The notes under the pieces: generated by a model | What the model was told of the DNA's origin: nothing | The model's input: only the letters and a program-made list of their open reading frames with translations | Database searches by the model: none | DNA from: Hydractinia symbiolongicarpus | Lineage: Eukaryota; Cnidaria; Hydrozoa; Anthoathecata; Hydractiniidae | Length of the DNA: 64,000 nucleotides | Assembly (NCBI RefSeq): GCF_029227915.1 | Contig: NC_079889.1 | Coordinates: 2,604,001 to 2,668,000, forward strand | Reading direction: 5' to 3' | Position numbers and translations under genes: made by a program | Shown here: positions 38,099 through 50,804 of the stretch, one piece after another | Numbering within the stretch: position 1 is the first letter of the stretch | How the letters are laid out: each line of letters begins with the position of its first letter

Positions 38099-38999
38099 AT
38101 GGCACCTTTTTATAACGTATTTTGTGTTGTGGTTTTGTTACAAGGATATTTGGTCACACTTGTCGAAATGTCACATATTCCCAATGATGACTGGCGATTG
38201 GATAAAGATTATGATCCATGGTCGTGTAAGTTTGACCTAGCATTTTCTCTGGTTAGCATTCTTTCCTAATATTTTTATTAATATATTTGTAAAGTACTAC
38301 TTAGGTACTGAATGGGTGACTCGCAGTTTGAGACGGCTTAAAGCTATTCGGGGTCCTAGGTTCTTTTGCCTTGAGACGGTATTACGCTATCTTAAAGATT
38401 TGTGCCCTAGGAACGAGGTTGGCTTAACGTCGCATTGACGCAATTACCAATGGAACAAAATGTTAAACATGTGACAACAAGAAAAGTGTATGTGATGATG
38501 GTTGCTACGAACCATGACTAATAAAGTCAAATTTAAACTTTTATTGCACATTCAAAATATTAGACGTCACAATATCTCTCCTTTTCGGAGTGAAATCACC
38601 ACAATCCACAAATCATATTTATGTGCCAAAATACTTGAATTGAGGCAAGGATACGGAGCGTCGATAAACTTTATTTCTACCTTTTTTTATCTAGTAACCG
38701 GAACATTCATACAAGGCACGCCAAGACAGTGTAGCCCTCCGGAATCTCCAAAGAACGGTCGGTGGGTATGCAGCTACGGTTTTGGTGAAAATGGGAGAAG
38801 TTTATGCATGGTGGATTGCAAGAGAGGTCACGTGATAAAAGACGCCCCAACAATCTTTAATTGCGATAAAGGAAAATGGAGTATATTTCCGTCAAAGGAC
38901 CTCTCTGGTAATGATGTAACAAATCTCGGGCTGGTACCTTATGGTGACTGCATATCGTATAAAGATTTTGTTCGTAACCAACTTGAATCGAGTGAATGA
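38099..38999 (+). CDS. Small secreted CCP/sushi-domain protein
   Basis: Two exons (38099-38225 and 38695-38999; intron GTAAGT...TTTATCTAG) encode 143 residues. Exon 1 starts with ATG and encodes a signal peptide (MAPFYNVFCVVVLLQGYLV) and an acidic spacer. Exon 2 carries one complement-control-protein (sushi) pattern: CSPPESPKNGRWVC, then GENGRSLCMVDCKRGH, then FNCDKGKW and a last Cys in PYGDC. That fits C-P-NG-C-G-C-C-G-C-G-W-C with an enlarged last loop. There is no transmembrane segment, so the product should be secreted. Sushi modules mediate protein-protein binding in complement regulators, lectin-pathway proteins and adhesion molecules, but a single-module protein gives no specific partner. 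Six cysteines in the module are available for pairing. Confidence 0.75.
38354..38421. repeat. Degenerate CAACCTCG foldback in the CCP gene intron
   Basis: GTCCTAGGTTC and CCCTAGGAACGAGGTTGG form an imperfect inverted pair inside the only intron of the CCP gene. Confidence 0.5.
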
Positions 39000-39364
39000 G
39001 ACAAGTAATCGAGACGAGAGCAGGTTAAAATATTATTTTTGCAGTTACAGCGGTGGAGGACAGTGAAAAGAAGAGCCAAAACAATGTTTTAGTGTATTTG
39101 AAAAATATTTTTGTGTACAAAAAGATACCAGTATATGATAATGTAATTTACTTATTGAGTGTGGATTAAATGATTTTTATTTTCTTTTCTGGTTTCGAAA
39201 TTTAAACAACAAAATGAATAAGGTGAAACACGCAATCAAAAATGACTTTCCGTCATTGCAAAGTACTGGAATCTAGGTTGCATCTTACTAATTATAGTTA
39301 CTAAGAGAAGTACAATTATTTAGGCTTGTGTGTGTTGTGGGAAGAGGGGGTTGGGTTTAATGTA

Positions 39365-39540
39365 ATAAGTGAACCGCGGATTTTCCACGGGCTAACCACT
39401 AGCATATTATATTACCCGTATACATCTGTCTGTCTGTCACGCAAAATGGTAGCTTAGCTGCACAAGTAGCGAGACGCACCAAATGCGGTATAACAAGGAC
39501 GGGCGAAACCGTGGATTTTTCCACGGGTCACCCGACTAAT
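39365..39540 (+). mobile_element. Helitron-like non-autonomous element, two end units
   Basis: The hairpin CCGTGGATTTTTCCACGG occurs at about 39509 and a decayed form at about 39373. They are followed by CTAACCACTAG and ACCCGACTAA respectively. Between them lie TACCCGTATACATCTGTCTG and CAAGTAGCGAGACGCA. A GC hairpin a few bases before CTAG/CTAA is the layout of helitron 3' ends. Confidence 0.55.
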
Positions 39541-39947
39541 CCTGCTGAAAATGTGAATGTTAAGGGTTAAGGTGCCAATATTTATTTCACAATTTTCAGT
39601 ATATTGTTCCAAAAACTAAGATTTCAAACAATTTAAGTTCCAAGATTAGCTAAAAAAATGCAATCTGGTTTTTTGTAAGAAAGCCGAAAAAGAGGGAATT
39701 CTAAGGGTCTGGTACCGATGCAGATAACGTTCCATCGAAGGCGATTTCATAATAGGGCGTTTCTTATCTGTTCAATTCCATGTGATTCCGTAAAAATAGA
39801 AAGAATGATTTGTAACGAAGATAACAATATGCGACAGATGTTTATGTTGGGTGTATGTTTTTGGTCCTGATAGTGTGTAATATTTATTAAGAACTTCCGA
39901 AGTTTATTTCTTTTACACATTCATTATACTTATAATGTATGTCAAAA

Positions 39948-40036
39948 TTTAACTCGATTTACGCGTTTTATCGACAAATTTAACTCGATTTACGCGTTTT
40001 ATCGACAAATTTAACTCGATTTATGCGTTTTATCAA
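39948..40036. repeat. 35-bp tandem repeat, about 2.5 units
   Basis: Near-identical units reading AATTTAACTCGATTTACGCG plus TTTTATCGAC. The high identity suggests recent duplication. Confidence 0.9.
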
Positions 40037-40335
40037 CGGCGGCAACGGCGTAACAAAATTTCCGGCGTAAACTGCAATGCGTCGAATGTTTTTCCCACGC
40101 ACAATACCACTGCCAAACAACTCGGGTAAAAAATAATAATTTTTAACAAGTAATTTATTTTTTATATATAAAAGTAGTTTTAAATTGTTGTAATAATAAT
40201 AATTTAAAATTAAAAAAAAATTCTATGCTGTGTTTTAAAAACTGATTCTTAATTATCAATGCATTAAAACTTTCTTTCATAGAAAACTTATTTTTATAGT
40301 TAACATAATTCCTTCAAGGGGAATTTAAATCGTGC

Positions 40336-40341
40336 TTTATT
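40336..40341 (-). promoter_or_regulatory. Likely polyadenylation signal of V-ATPase subunit C
   Basis: TTTATT on the + strand is AATAAA on the coding strand, about 100 bases beyond the stop at 40444. This is a normal position for a poly(A) signal. Confidence 0.45.
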
Positions 40342-40443
40342 GTTAAGAAGTAAAATGAAGATACAGGAATATCCGCACAGCAAAACGGTGGACACATTCA
40401 CTATAACAAATTTCAGAGGATAAAAACGTGCATTAGTTTTTTT

Positions 40444-43400
40444 CTAACGATCGAGAAGATTCATTTTGATGTTGAAGTAAACATAAGAGAAGTATTCGTG
40501 TTGCGCCATCATGACACCAGGTATGTCGACGTGCTATAAATAAAAAGAACAACAAACATTTATTATACCACGATAGAACACCCTTATGTGACGGTTATTA
40601 ACACATCAGTCAATGCCCACTTTTTAACCAGATAATAATGCATTGGGTGACCATGCAGAAAGGACAGAAGATGTCTACAAAACACATCAGTTGATGTCTA
40701 CTTAATGAAAATACACATCAGTTGATGTTGAGCTGGAAACGACACACAACAGTGTGTGCACCAATTGACGTGTAATTAATATCTATCTTGGTGTCGCTCC
40801 TGTTGCAGCTAAAATAATTATTGTATTGTTGCACTCACATGCTATATTCCTGCTTATAAAGAGAAGAGAAACATTAGTTTTTCTAATATATATTGCCATA
40901 AGTAACAGACCTCTCCTTTCTCATCAGACTGTTGACCATCCAGGTATGAATACAAACTATCCAATGTGTCACGAAGTTTTCTATTTTTTCCTTTATTTGG
41001 CTGAAAATAAACAAGTACAAAAAAGATCAATTTTCACTGTTTTGATCAAAATGATTTTTTCTCGTAATCATTTTAAGAAAGAGTACCGTTGCATCTTGAA
41101 ATTTATGTCACCAAAATGTCGACATCATTTCAACGCCCAGTAGTTGTTTATAAACAAGTAAATAAGGACTGTTACACGTCGACATTTATGTCGGTAATAT
41201 GTCGGCGTCATTTAAAAAATTTTTTAATTTTTATTTACTATTTATTTATAGTTGGTTTTACATAGTTCATAGACTAATTTACACCAACCAACCACGTAGT
41301 TTTTTAAAACCAAGTGACAGAGGACTCACACGCTATTTATGTTATATAAAATATCGACATCACCTGTGTTGTATTTTAACGACGAAGTTCTTTACCTGTA
41401 GTATCATGGCTTGAAAGTTGACAGGAAGACCATAACGTAACACTGATTCGACAAATACACGTAACGCCTAAGAAAAAGTGGAAAACTTAACTCAAACTGC
41501 AAACATACGTGTTCTTTTAACACAAAGAAAATGTTGGTACCTTGACATGTATCCACGCAATAAAAACTTCACCAAAGTTTACTCTCAACCAACGAACAAG
41601 TGGACCCTAAAACACAAGATCAAAGCGGTAATTCACAGAGTGATTGTGTACAGGTATACTCTTCGCTTTTCTTAGCCCTGGGAAAATATTCTTTTTAAAT
41701 AGGACAGCAAAAACTTTCGAGTTGCAGAGTATTTCAGGAAGGAGGGTGTTTCCTTGTTTACCCTTTTTTTTTCGCCGCAACTAGCACTAAAAATGAGCAA
41801 TGAATGATAAGATGGAATGTTTCTCTTCAATTCTTTATTCACCAATTTTCGGGCCACCCTCCTTCACATGGTCCTCTCTGATCCACCAAACTCGCCAAAA
41901 ATTCTGATAGTTGACAGTACAAAAGCGAAAAAAGAAACTTACAAAATGTTTTCTTTTGTCTTGGTTAAGTTTAGTGAGTTCTTCTTTACTGGCTGCTATA
42001 GCATTGTCATCCCACACAAAATCTCGCACAACAAACCTGTCGGGAGGAGAGTGTAAATTTAGAATACGCACACTAAATACGGTGGAGTACTGAAGTAGTA
42101 CTTACTTTTTTTCTCTGGCATGGTGTTTAAATTCGTCAATCACTTTACGGAACAGTGTCACGGTGTACAAGCAATGTTCGTTGTCACTTGTTACCATCCT
42201 GAAATACGATATAGCTGATCTTATTGACATTCATACGTAGCATTTTTTGTAACTGTACTAGGGTTGCATAGTTTTTTAAGAATACACTCCTACACGGTGA
42301 ATAAAGATTTTTAACTAAACATGCACTGCTTACTGTGTGGATGACGGTACGATCATGTCTGTCAATTTCTCGTATGTCTGCTCCCATTCTTGTGAATTAT
42401 TTCTATAAAATATGAGAATGTATATTCTAAAGTCAAATAATTACACACAGCTTGGGTACCATTTACTTAGTAAACAAGCAGCAATAGCATCATAGACATT
42501 AATCGCTAGCCCATGAATAAATCCATAGGTTCGTCCTTCATTAAAATCCCACAGGAATTTACCCATTGAAAGAAAGTGGATAAAATGCATCACATTTGTT
42601 GTTGCGAGTGTTCGTGACACGATTTTCTTTTTAGGCACAGACAGACAAAATGTGTGTACTGATACACAGATTAGTCGTTAAGCCATGAAAAGATTCAAAA
42701 GTTGCGCAGAGACGAAATACGGTATTAATAACAAACTTACTTTTGAACAATAACAAGAAGAGTTTGTAAATATTCACTTCCCAACACAAAATGTTCTTTC
42801 TTCACCAGTGAATTCAGGTTGCGTGTCAGTAAACTCCCTCTAAATATGTGAACGAAAACATTACAAGTATATAATTGAAGTTCAGTGCAGGTCTGACTTG
42901 GTGTTAGCTAACATTCTACCTGGTGCTAGCTAGCATTCTACTTGGTGTTAGCTAACATCCTAAAAGGAGTCAAACTTACGTTTCCCTTCTCTCCAATGTT
43001 TGCAGGTTAGCCTTGATAGTGTTGTATGCTGAGGCTTTAGTCTTCAGGTCACTATCAATCTGACTGACTTGCTGAAAATTAGAGAAAACAAGTCACAATA
43101 AGTTTATAGGTAACATATTTTGTTGCACGTGTTAAATGCTGTTTATAAATAAGTGTAATTTTTTCAGAGTAAAGTGAAAAGTGTCTCTCAGATTTAGGAT
43201 AAAAATCTTAATGCATGTAATCTATATATAAACCATTTCATTTTTTAGGAGATTTTGAAAACTTTTTAAGAGGAAACGAACAGGTACTCCAATATTTAGG
43301 CTTTCCTGATATACATACTGGGTAATCATTTTTCCAAACATGATAAACAAAGCAACTAAACAGACATAAATGTGTGTCAAGATGAAATGTTAGGAGAAGA

Positions 43401-45351
43401 ACATTTCCAGTATTTTGTTAGGTAGGAAATTTTAGGTGCATCCAACCTGCTAAGTTAAGAAGTATATTGCAAGCACAACCAGTTTATTAAATTTAACATT
43501 CCCATTTTACAGTTAATTTATTAAAATGGATCTTAGCCGTGATTAAAACCATAAAAGAAGCACAAATGAACCATGATTGATGAAAGGATCTTGTTTATCT
43601 CCCAAAACTTTTGGCTTATTTTCGAGGATTTTTGCTAAATTTCAACGTTTTTTTAAGCACATATTAATGTATTTATGCTTTTACTATGATATTGTAAGTT
43701 TGCAAAAGAAAGATGAATGAATTTCAATACACAATCCCTTATTCGATAGTTGTATTCCTAGGATTTTTTCCTAAGGAATGATATTGCCAAAACATTCCCA
43801 CAAAACTGTTTTTTTTTTGGAAATATTCATATTCAGCATTTTTAAGGTTTCTCTAAGAATAACAGATTTTTCAAATTTTTTCAATGAAGTTTATTTTAAA
43901 AGTTTTTGTCATTTTTAGATTTTGACAAACACGGTGACTATACATAAAATATTGAAATAATAACAATTCAGGAAAAGACTACGATATGCATTCCCTATTT
44001 TCCCTATTAAACTTTGATAAAAAATCATACCTTGCTGATAATTTCTGAGAGATTTCGTAATGATTGTTTGATAGGGTATTTAGCAGAATCCCAGTTAAAC
44101 TTCACCAAGTACAGTGCAGGGTCCACTAAAACAGAATTAGCATAGAGTAAACCTTTCTAGTCTGATATTTCTCAAGTCCCTTACTGCTTGTTGAACAGGA
44201 AAACAATTTATTTGGTATAAGACCTTCCCTATGTTTATTTATGCGCAGTGTTGGTATTAACTATATATGTGGATACTAGAAAAAAAGCAAAATGAAGCGC
44301 TTTCATACTTCCATTGACTTGCAAATTTTCCAAAACTTTATCTTTTTGTTCTTCTAAAACTTCGGCAAAATAACCTGCAACCTTTCGCACAATGCTAAAA
44401 ATCGAAAAAATAATGTTATGCAAAAGAATGTATACATAAAGGCTAAATGTTTTTTTTATCTTTTCAGAAGAAAAAATTACTGTGAAAGAAATATAGGAAT
44501 ATGCCATTTACATATGTATTTATATCCCATAGAACTTTAACAGTTTTTTGAAGACTAAAAGCTAATAACCAGTCAGTTTTGAGAGGTGATCATTTTGAAA
44601 TTTAATTTTTTTGAGAATGTTGGTTTTACAAAACTTTAGAACAAGTTACAGAAACAGAAGAACCTGGCAAAATGGACAGAAAATTTCGTTTTACAAATAA
44701 AGCATCGATTAGTCACAATATTAAATCTGATGTCAGACTGTGACATAATATTTTGTATTTTAGTTTCATCTAAATAAAGGCCTTATACCATTTTTTATTA
44801 GAAATTGGTTGGTATTTATTAAACAGTAGGAGCACTTAAAAGAGAAACATTTATACAAAAGAATACTTCAACTAAACAAACTCATCTCTTTTAGCTTTTA
44901 CCAAAAACGTTATACCAGAATGATATTGTGAATAGTCGGATGACTTAAAGATTGGTTTTACTAATTTTAAAGGGTTGTATTTTTTAAATTGTACATATTT
45001 GGTACTTCCGTTTTGTTCTTTTCACTTCTTCTTTCATTGTTAATACAACAAAATTTTCTACCTCTCCACTTGCACATCAAGTTTTCCCAAATCATCTGAC
45101 AAGCCAACTAATGTGTCTAACGTTCCAACCTGTAGATAAAAAAATTAGGTTTAAGAGTGGTATTTCCTTACGGAAGTTTATATAAACAATCAGAATTAAT
45201 TAAAATTACAATGTTATACCTTTAACTCTGGCAAATTAAATTTGTAATTAAGTGATAAGCCATTTGTTTTTGCTTTGCATGTCTCCCATGTCTGCACTGG
45301 AGTTCTTTCCCCTGGAGCAGAAATCAGCCAAAACTCAGAAGCCATAGTCAT
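40444..45351 (-). CDS. ATP6V1C: V-type proton ATPase subunit C, complete
   Basis: Thirteen exons (45351-45220, 45129-45062, 44394-44309, 44125-44031, 43071-42980, 42839-42741, 42402-42334, 42198-42106, 42036-41943, 41606-41541, 41467-41396, 41000-40911, 40533-40444) join in phase to 381 residues, the usual length of the family. Landmarks are [102 protein letters not shown] and [20 protein letters not shown]. Subunit C is the peripheral-stalk clamp that joins V1 to V0 and is released during reversible disassembly. Two ATGs lie close together at the start (MTMASEF); the first is used here, but the second fits equally well. No damage is seen. Introns hold short tandem repeats. Confidence 0.98.
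42897..42962. repeat. Short tandem repeat in V-ATPase C intron
   Basis: Three units of about 23 bases, CTTGGTGTTAGCTAACATTC type, each containing a GTTAGCTAAC palindrome. Confidence 0.85.
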
Positions 45352-45753
45352 TTATGTTATATACTATGTTTTCATTGTTTCTAAAAATGAATGTAACACT
45401 ACATACAAGATTAGTCAATAATACTTTGAGCACATATGTATTAGCTGAGAATTAATGCATTTCGGTCAAGTACCAGACTTTTTATCAAAGCCAACACATC
45501 AACTTTAATCTTGTCAATAGGAAAGTGAGTAAAGCTTTACACCTCTAAAAATCTAAAAATCATCATCAACAAGGCAGGATTCTTTGTCTATCTTTATATC
45601 TAAATGCTTTTTTAAATGTTTTAGAGATAGATTTACAAACTCGGACTTAGCTATCACAGTTTTGCTGAAACTTTGGAAATTAAAACTGGTCCAAGAGAAC
45701 CAGCAGAGTTATAGATGTCATTATCCTGACAGGATGCTTTCCTTGAATTGCTT

Positions 45754-45782
45754 ATATAGATTGCTTGGAGCAATCTATATAA
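45754..45782. repeat. 13-bp hairpin with 3-base loop
   Basis: TATATAGATTGCT and its complement flank TGG. No context explains it. Confidence 0.6.
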
Positions 45783-46202
45783 TATTTTTGAATTTCAGAC
45801 CTGGAAATTTGTGGAGTCCGGAAATCTTGGAGTTCCTTCTAAAAGAAGTATTTTATTATATAAATTTGACATGGTTATTATAAAAAAGGCTACACCGCTA
45901 CACCACAAATATATACAACAGCCTAAACGTGATTCAAATACAGACAGGCCTAACCAGATATTGTTAATTGCAACTCTACAAGCAGCTTTGTTTTTTCAAA
46001 TAATAGAATTTAAGATGCAATATAGTATGACGAATAACACATTACTCAAATAAGGTATAAACTAATTACGCTGGGTATTTTTTTTTATCCTAATTGCCCA
46101 CAAAGCTTTCAAATATTGAAATTAGGCGTTTGTAGTCTTCTTAGGTGACTGGTTAATATTCATTTCTGGTGACTGTAGATCAGGTATTTCTAATTAAGTT
46201 TT

Positions 46203-46314
46203 TTATTATTGAAGATATTATTTCGGTTTGTCTGTTCAGTATTCATATTACTGTGGAAAGTTTATCATTTCTTGAACTATCATGTTCAAGAAATGATAAA
46301 CTTTCCACAGTAAT
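46203..46314. repeat. Foldback with 31-bp perfect arms
   Basis: 46247-46277 and 46284-46314 are exact reverse complements separated by TATCAT. The left flank 46203-46246 is shared with the linear copy at 11811-11896. Confidence 0.9.
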
Positions 46315-46914
46315 AAGTTTTTTATATTGACAAAAAATTGTTGATGTGATATGTTACTTACAAGGCTGGCATTCACATCAGCAATTGTCCAAAGCTGATG
46401 TATTTGAAGTAGAAAGGCTGAGATCAAGTCCTGCTTAATATCAGAATGAGGATACCATCTTTTTGTTCTAGTGCGGTAGGGTTAGTTGGAATTTAAACTT
46501 TCAGGTTATGGTAGCAAAGCAGCAAAGTGTTAAAAATTTAATTTAGGAGATTTATCATGTCTTGGAACATCTTTGTTTACATATAGACATTGCTACTACG
46601 TCCTGGATTTTTGGTATATTTATATTTTATAAAATTCATAAAAACATACCAAGAATAGCAACAAATCTCTCAAAGGAGCATCTATACATTCTAGTATATA
46701 CTTATTATACAAAGTCAAACTTACCTCACTGCAAAAGAACATTAAAGATAGTACACTAATTCTGAAATTGCATATGCCAGGCCAGACCAATGCTCTCCAG
46801 CTACATTCATGTTATGGAACAACCTACGCAATACCAAATAACTGACGCAAAAAATCAGGAAAACAAGGCTGTAGCAAAAAGTATTGTTAGCTAAGAATTA
46901 AAACCTAGTAGCTG

Positions 46915-47420
46915 CTAGTAGTGCTCAACTATAATATTAGATCACAGGAGCCGTGTATCATGTTGAATATTCAATCATGGAGACCATTTCTACAAAACAA
47001 TGTTGATAACATAGAAAAGGTCCAGAGAAGGTTTACCAAGATGATCACAGGTATTGGTCATCTACCACATGAAGAAAGACTTAAACACTGTAATTTGATG
47101 ATGAAATGAGGAGATTAAGAGCTGATCTCATAGAAGTATTTAAAATAATGAATGGGTATGAACATTTGAACCTGAATGACTTCTTTGAACTGTGTGAGAA
47201 TCCACTGACAAGGGGACACTCAAAAAAGATATGGAAGCCTCACAGTAGGCTGGATAAAAGAAAATTTTCTTTTGTTCCTCTAGTTATTAAAGAATGGAAC
47301 ATTCTACCAGAGAAAGCATGTCTGCTACTTTGATAAACAATTTTAAAAACTTTATTCAACCACATTTTGAGACTGCTAGGGGGGGGCTTTATACAAGTCA
47401 TAGAAGACTGCCTGCCCCAG
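46915..47420 (+). pseudogene. 3' end of a dead non-LTR retrotransposon (CR1/jockey-like)
   Basis: Two overlapping reading frames together encode the carboxy-terminal part of a LINE reverse transcriptase: NIEKVQRRFTKMITGI, LPHEERLKHCNL, then after a frameshift near 47102 RRLRADLIEVFKIMNGYE, LTRGHSKKIWKPHSRLD and SFVPLVIKEWNILPE. These are the well-known post-RT segments of CR1/jockey-class elements in animals. The copy is 5'-truncated, frameshifted and stops early, so it is inactive. Confidence 0.88.
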
Positions 47421-47522
47421 TTTTAAAACGACCACCGATGTTGGCCTACACTAAAGACCATACCGGTGGATCAGGTAAGTTATCCGGTAAGGCCACCCTC
47501 AAAAATATAATTGGTTAGCGTC

Positions 47523-47561
47523 ACCGACTCCCCGACTAGAAAGTCGGGTCGGGGAGTCGGT
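47523..47561. repeat. GC-rich hairpin
   Basis: ACCGACTCCCCGAC (47523-47536) pairs with 47548-47561. An alternative inner stem CCCGACT/AGTCGGG is also possible. Confidence 0.75.
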
Positions 47562-48720
47562 AAATTTGTAAATAATAAAGCAAACAATCCACAAACAATC
47601 TTCAACACGCAACAAAATCCACCGTTTACCTTTTCAGCAGTCCTCCGAATACACCTTTACGATAATTCAGGAAAACTAACGCTCCATCGCAGCTTATTTT
47701 GCGATCAGAGGAGGTAAACATCACACTTTTATAAGAGTTTTTTAAAGAGAAAACATGTTTTTTTGTGATAACTTTTCTTGCCGCCTTTTGTTTTTAATGA
47801 AAAGTACACATAAGTTGTATCTTATTATTAATAAAGTTTCCTGAAAATTTGAAAGAAATTGATACAACGGAAGTTAAAAAACTGGAGAAAACATGCTTTC
47901 GTCTCTAACAAACTCTCATAAAAACAAGATCTTTACCTCCTTTTTTCCGATATTGTAAAACGATGGACAGCTGTAGGACCGCATGTACAACTGAATTATC
48001 GTAAAGGTGTATTATGGGTTGTTACGTCCGAATGTTATTTCGATAGGGGACTGCGCTGCGCTACTCAGTGCTATATTTTCCTGCTCGCATTTATACGGAA
48101 ATACATGCAAAAACCATGGGAACAACATATGACGCTAACCAAACATATTTTCGATGGTGGACTAAGTTATAATAATAACTAAATAAATTAAAACTGAGCT
48201 TCCAGCTATATGCAGTACTCAAAGTTTAAAGTATTAACAATATCGTTGAAGATTGTTAATACATGAAACTCCGAGTAGTGCATGGAAGCTAAATTTATAA
48301 TAAACAATTGACCAACTTGCATTGGAGACTTTTAAGAATAGCAATCAATAGTTTGGCTGCTCTCTTCTCGTAGTCTTGTAACAAAAAGCTATTATATTTA
48401 TTCTGGGCTAAGGGCTAGGTCAAAAAACATCTCCTTAAAAAGAAATCATCCCATGTGTGTGGATGTGCGAAAGTATTTCTTCTAAATTTAGGAATGTAAG
48501 ATGCGTGAAAACAGTTGGTAAATCCGTTCCTTTCCACCACCACCACCCCACCATTTTTATTTTTTTTGATGACCTTACGAGCCTCGTATTCAATTTACTT
48601 AAGAAACTAACTCTCCATCGCGGAGGTTTTGTTTTTTCTTTTTCAGCACTTCGCGGGCTCCTTAACACGGAACAAATAAAAGACGCTGATAAATTGTCAA
48701 GTAAAGTTCTACCCTGACTT

Positions 48721-49383
48721 TTCGAACCCCAAGGGACCGATAATATAGTTCGGTCAACCAGGGGTTTAAAAAATCGAAGTATTCAGATAAAATGGTCGAA
48801 TTAACTAAAAAACACTAAATATACGTGTTGCACCTTTTTTGTTTTAATAAAACTATTCTTTACACCAGTAAAGAAACTGTCAAACGAAGTAAATGTCCAA
48901 GTTCTCGTGTTTCTCTATTTTGACATTCTTTCTTTTCAAGCAAAAATTCAGCCATTATCTTCTCTTTATTTGCAGTTAAAAAGCCATGTGGAAATAGTGT
49001 TTCTTGGCACATTATACTTTTGAGCTACTAATACTGTTTCCAGCGACGTGGTGGACATCTGTTGTCGAATGCATGCATTTGGTGAAACTGGAAACTTTCA
49101 AATTTTATTAGTAAACAAGTCTTTGGCAAATTAAAAGAATATTTGTTTAAATGGTGATAAATGGAAGAAAAAAACTTGTCTTCTACTACATGTATTATTT
49201 TCTGCATAAACAAAAGTTCGAAATATCGGGGGTAAGGGACCCTAAAAAGGTTCGAAAAATCGGGGAATTCGAAAAATCAGGGGTAATTAAACAGTTTATT
49301 AAGGCAGAACTAAGAAAGCAAGAATATAATTCAAAAATAAGGAGTTTGTTGAATAATCGTTGTTCGGAAAATCGGAGTTGAAC
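48721..49383. mobile_element. Possible decayed MITE with TTCGAAAAATCGGGG repeats
   Basis: The left side has TTCGAACCCCAAGGGACC. The right side has repeated GTTCGAAAAATCGGGG and AATTCGAAAAATCAGGGG. The ends are not exact inverted repeats, so this is tentative. Confidence 0.4.
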
Positions 49384-49698
49384 TAGTGTCAAATAAAAAG
49401 AATTATAATCTGTCCGGTGTGGTAAAATTGTAATAGAAATTTATTGAAATATTTTAGCATTAAATATGATGGGATTACGCACTAGATGACAATTCTTAAA
49501 CATCTCTAAAGTGGACAAAACATCCGGTCTTGTAGGTTTCCGCTTTAAGAAGGTCCTACCTGAGTACTTTCCGACAATCATTAAGTTATTCCGAAATTAT
49601 AGATGTGTTCAGCCTCGTCCCAGAGTTATTTTACGCCTGATCTTTTTTCATAAAGTCACTTATGTTTTTTGCAAAGAAATATTTTTGCTAATTTACTG

Positions 49699-50279
49699 CA
49701 GTGGAATCTCTTTAAAGCGGACATGGTCTAAAGTGGACACCTCCATATAACGGACACTAATTCTTGGAACAGACTAATTTTAGGTCAAACTCTCACAAGA
49801 AAATCTCTAAAAGACGGACAGTTATAAGGCGGACTCTTCATAAAACGGACAATTTTTTCGCACCAAATGATATTTTCCCTTGAAAAAGCTTTGTGTAAGG
49901 CGGATACATGAAAAAAGAACTTGTTGCAGCCCTATTTTTGAGGAAAAAAGACAAGACATGCTGTCATCAGTTACGATAAAAGTGGATGATCTCCAAATGT
50001 AAAAAATAAAGCAAACTTCAATCCAAGATTTCTTTGAGTAAATTATAAGATACAATGTATTTTCTAGTTGATATTTGTTTTTGTTTGTATAACAGTAAAG
50101 CGTATTTTCTTGATTCGAAAGGAAAAAAACAAAGAAAAAACGTATATAAACAAAAAAGTCGTGTTTTCGGGAAAATTTTGCTCTAAAAGTGATTTTTGGA
50201 TACAATCTTTATAAAGCGGACACCTCTATAATACGGACACTTTTGCATCAAATGTGTCCGCTTTAGAAAGATTCCACTG
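49699..50279. mobile_element. MITE with CAGTGGAATC ends
   Basis: The ends CAGTGGAATCTCTTTAAAGC and its near-complement (GCTTTAGAAAGATTCCACTG) are inverted. Subterminal GCGGACA and CGGACAC words recur in both halves. No transposase. It looks like a pogo/Tigger-type element. Confidence 0.8.
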
Positions 50280-50804
50280 TTAGTTACTTAGCAATATTTA
50301 AGGAATACAAAATTCCCGCACATAAATATTCATGGAACGTAATCGAGCAGTAACATGAAAGATAATCGAGATATAAGCAACTATTTTTATTCGAATATGG
50401 AGCCAGGATTTATTTATTTTTTTTTTTTTTATTTATACCTTATTTTATAGCCTACCTCTACCCATGCATGTGTAATGAAAAAAAGAAGCCTCGGAAACAA
50501 TGTTGATTTGTGGCTGCGAACAAATTAATTTCGACTTATATATTAATATAATTAAAACGCTAAGAACCACGTGGTTTAATTACATTCTTGGATGATATGT
50601 GACTTCTTTATGTTTGTTAACAATGCGTGGGACTTGGTAAACCACGTGTGGATATTGTAAACAGAATGGTGTGCTAGGTATGAAGCAAGTATAGATCAGA
50701 GGAGAATGATGGAAGGCGAGTAAAAATAAGATAATTGTTTTCAACATAACATACTGCACATTGTTGGTGTGTATATACATGCGAAACGACTTTGCTGCGC
50801 CATC

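Noticed and set aside
42441-42638. 65-codon minus-strand frame inside V-ATPase C
   Set aside because: It lies in the intron between 42741 and 42402 and bears no similarity to subunit C; the true exon joins skip it in phase.
47640-48625. Similar stretches AAAACTAACGCTCCATCGCA and GAAACTAACTCTCCATCGCG
   Set aside because: Shared only over about 20 bases. Too short to claim a repeat family.
48457-48717. 86-codon frame with a His run
   Set aside because: It is a low-complexity CCACCACCACC tract, without domain or splice support.
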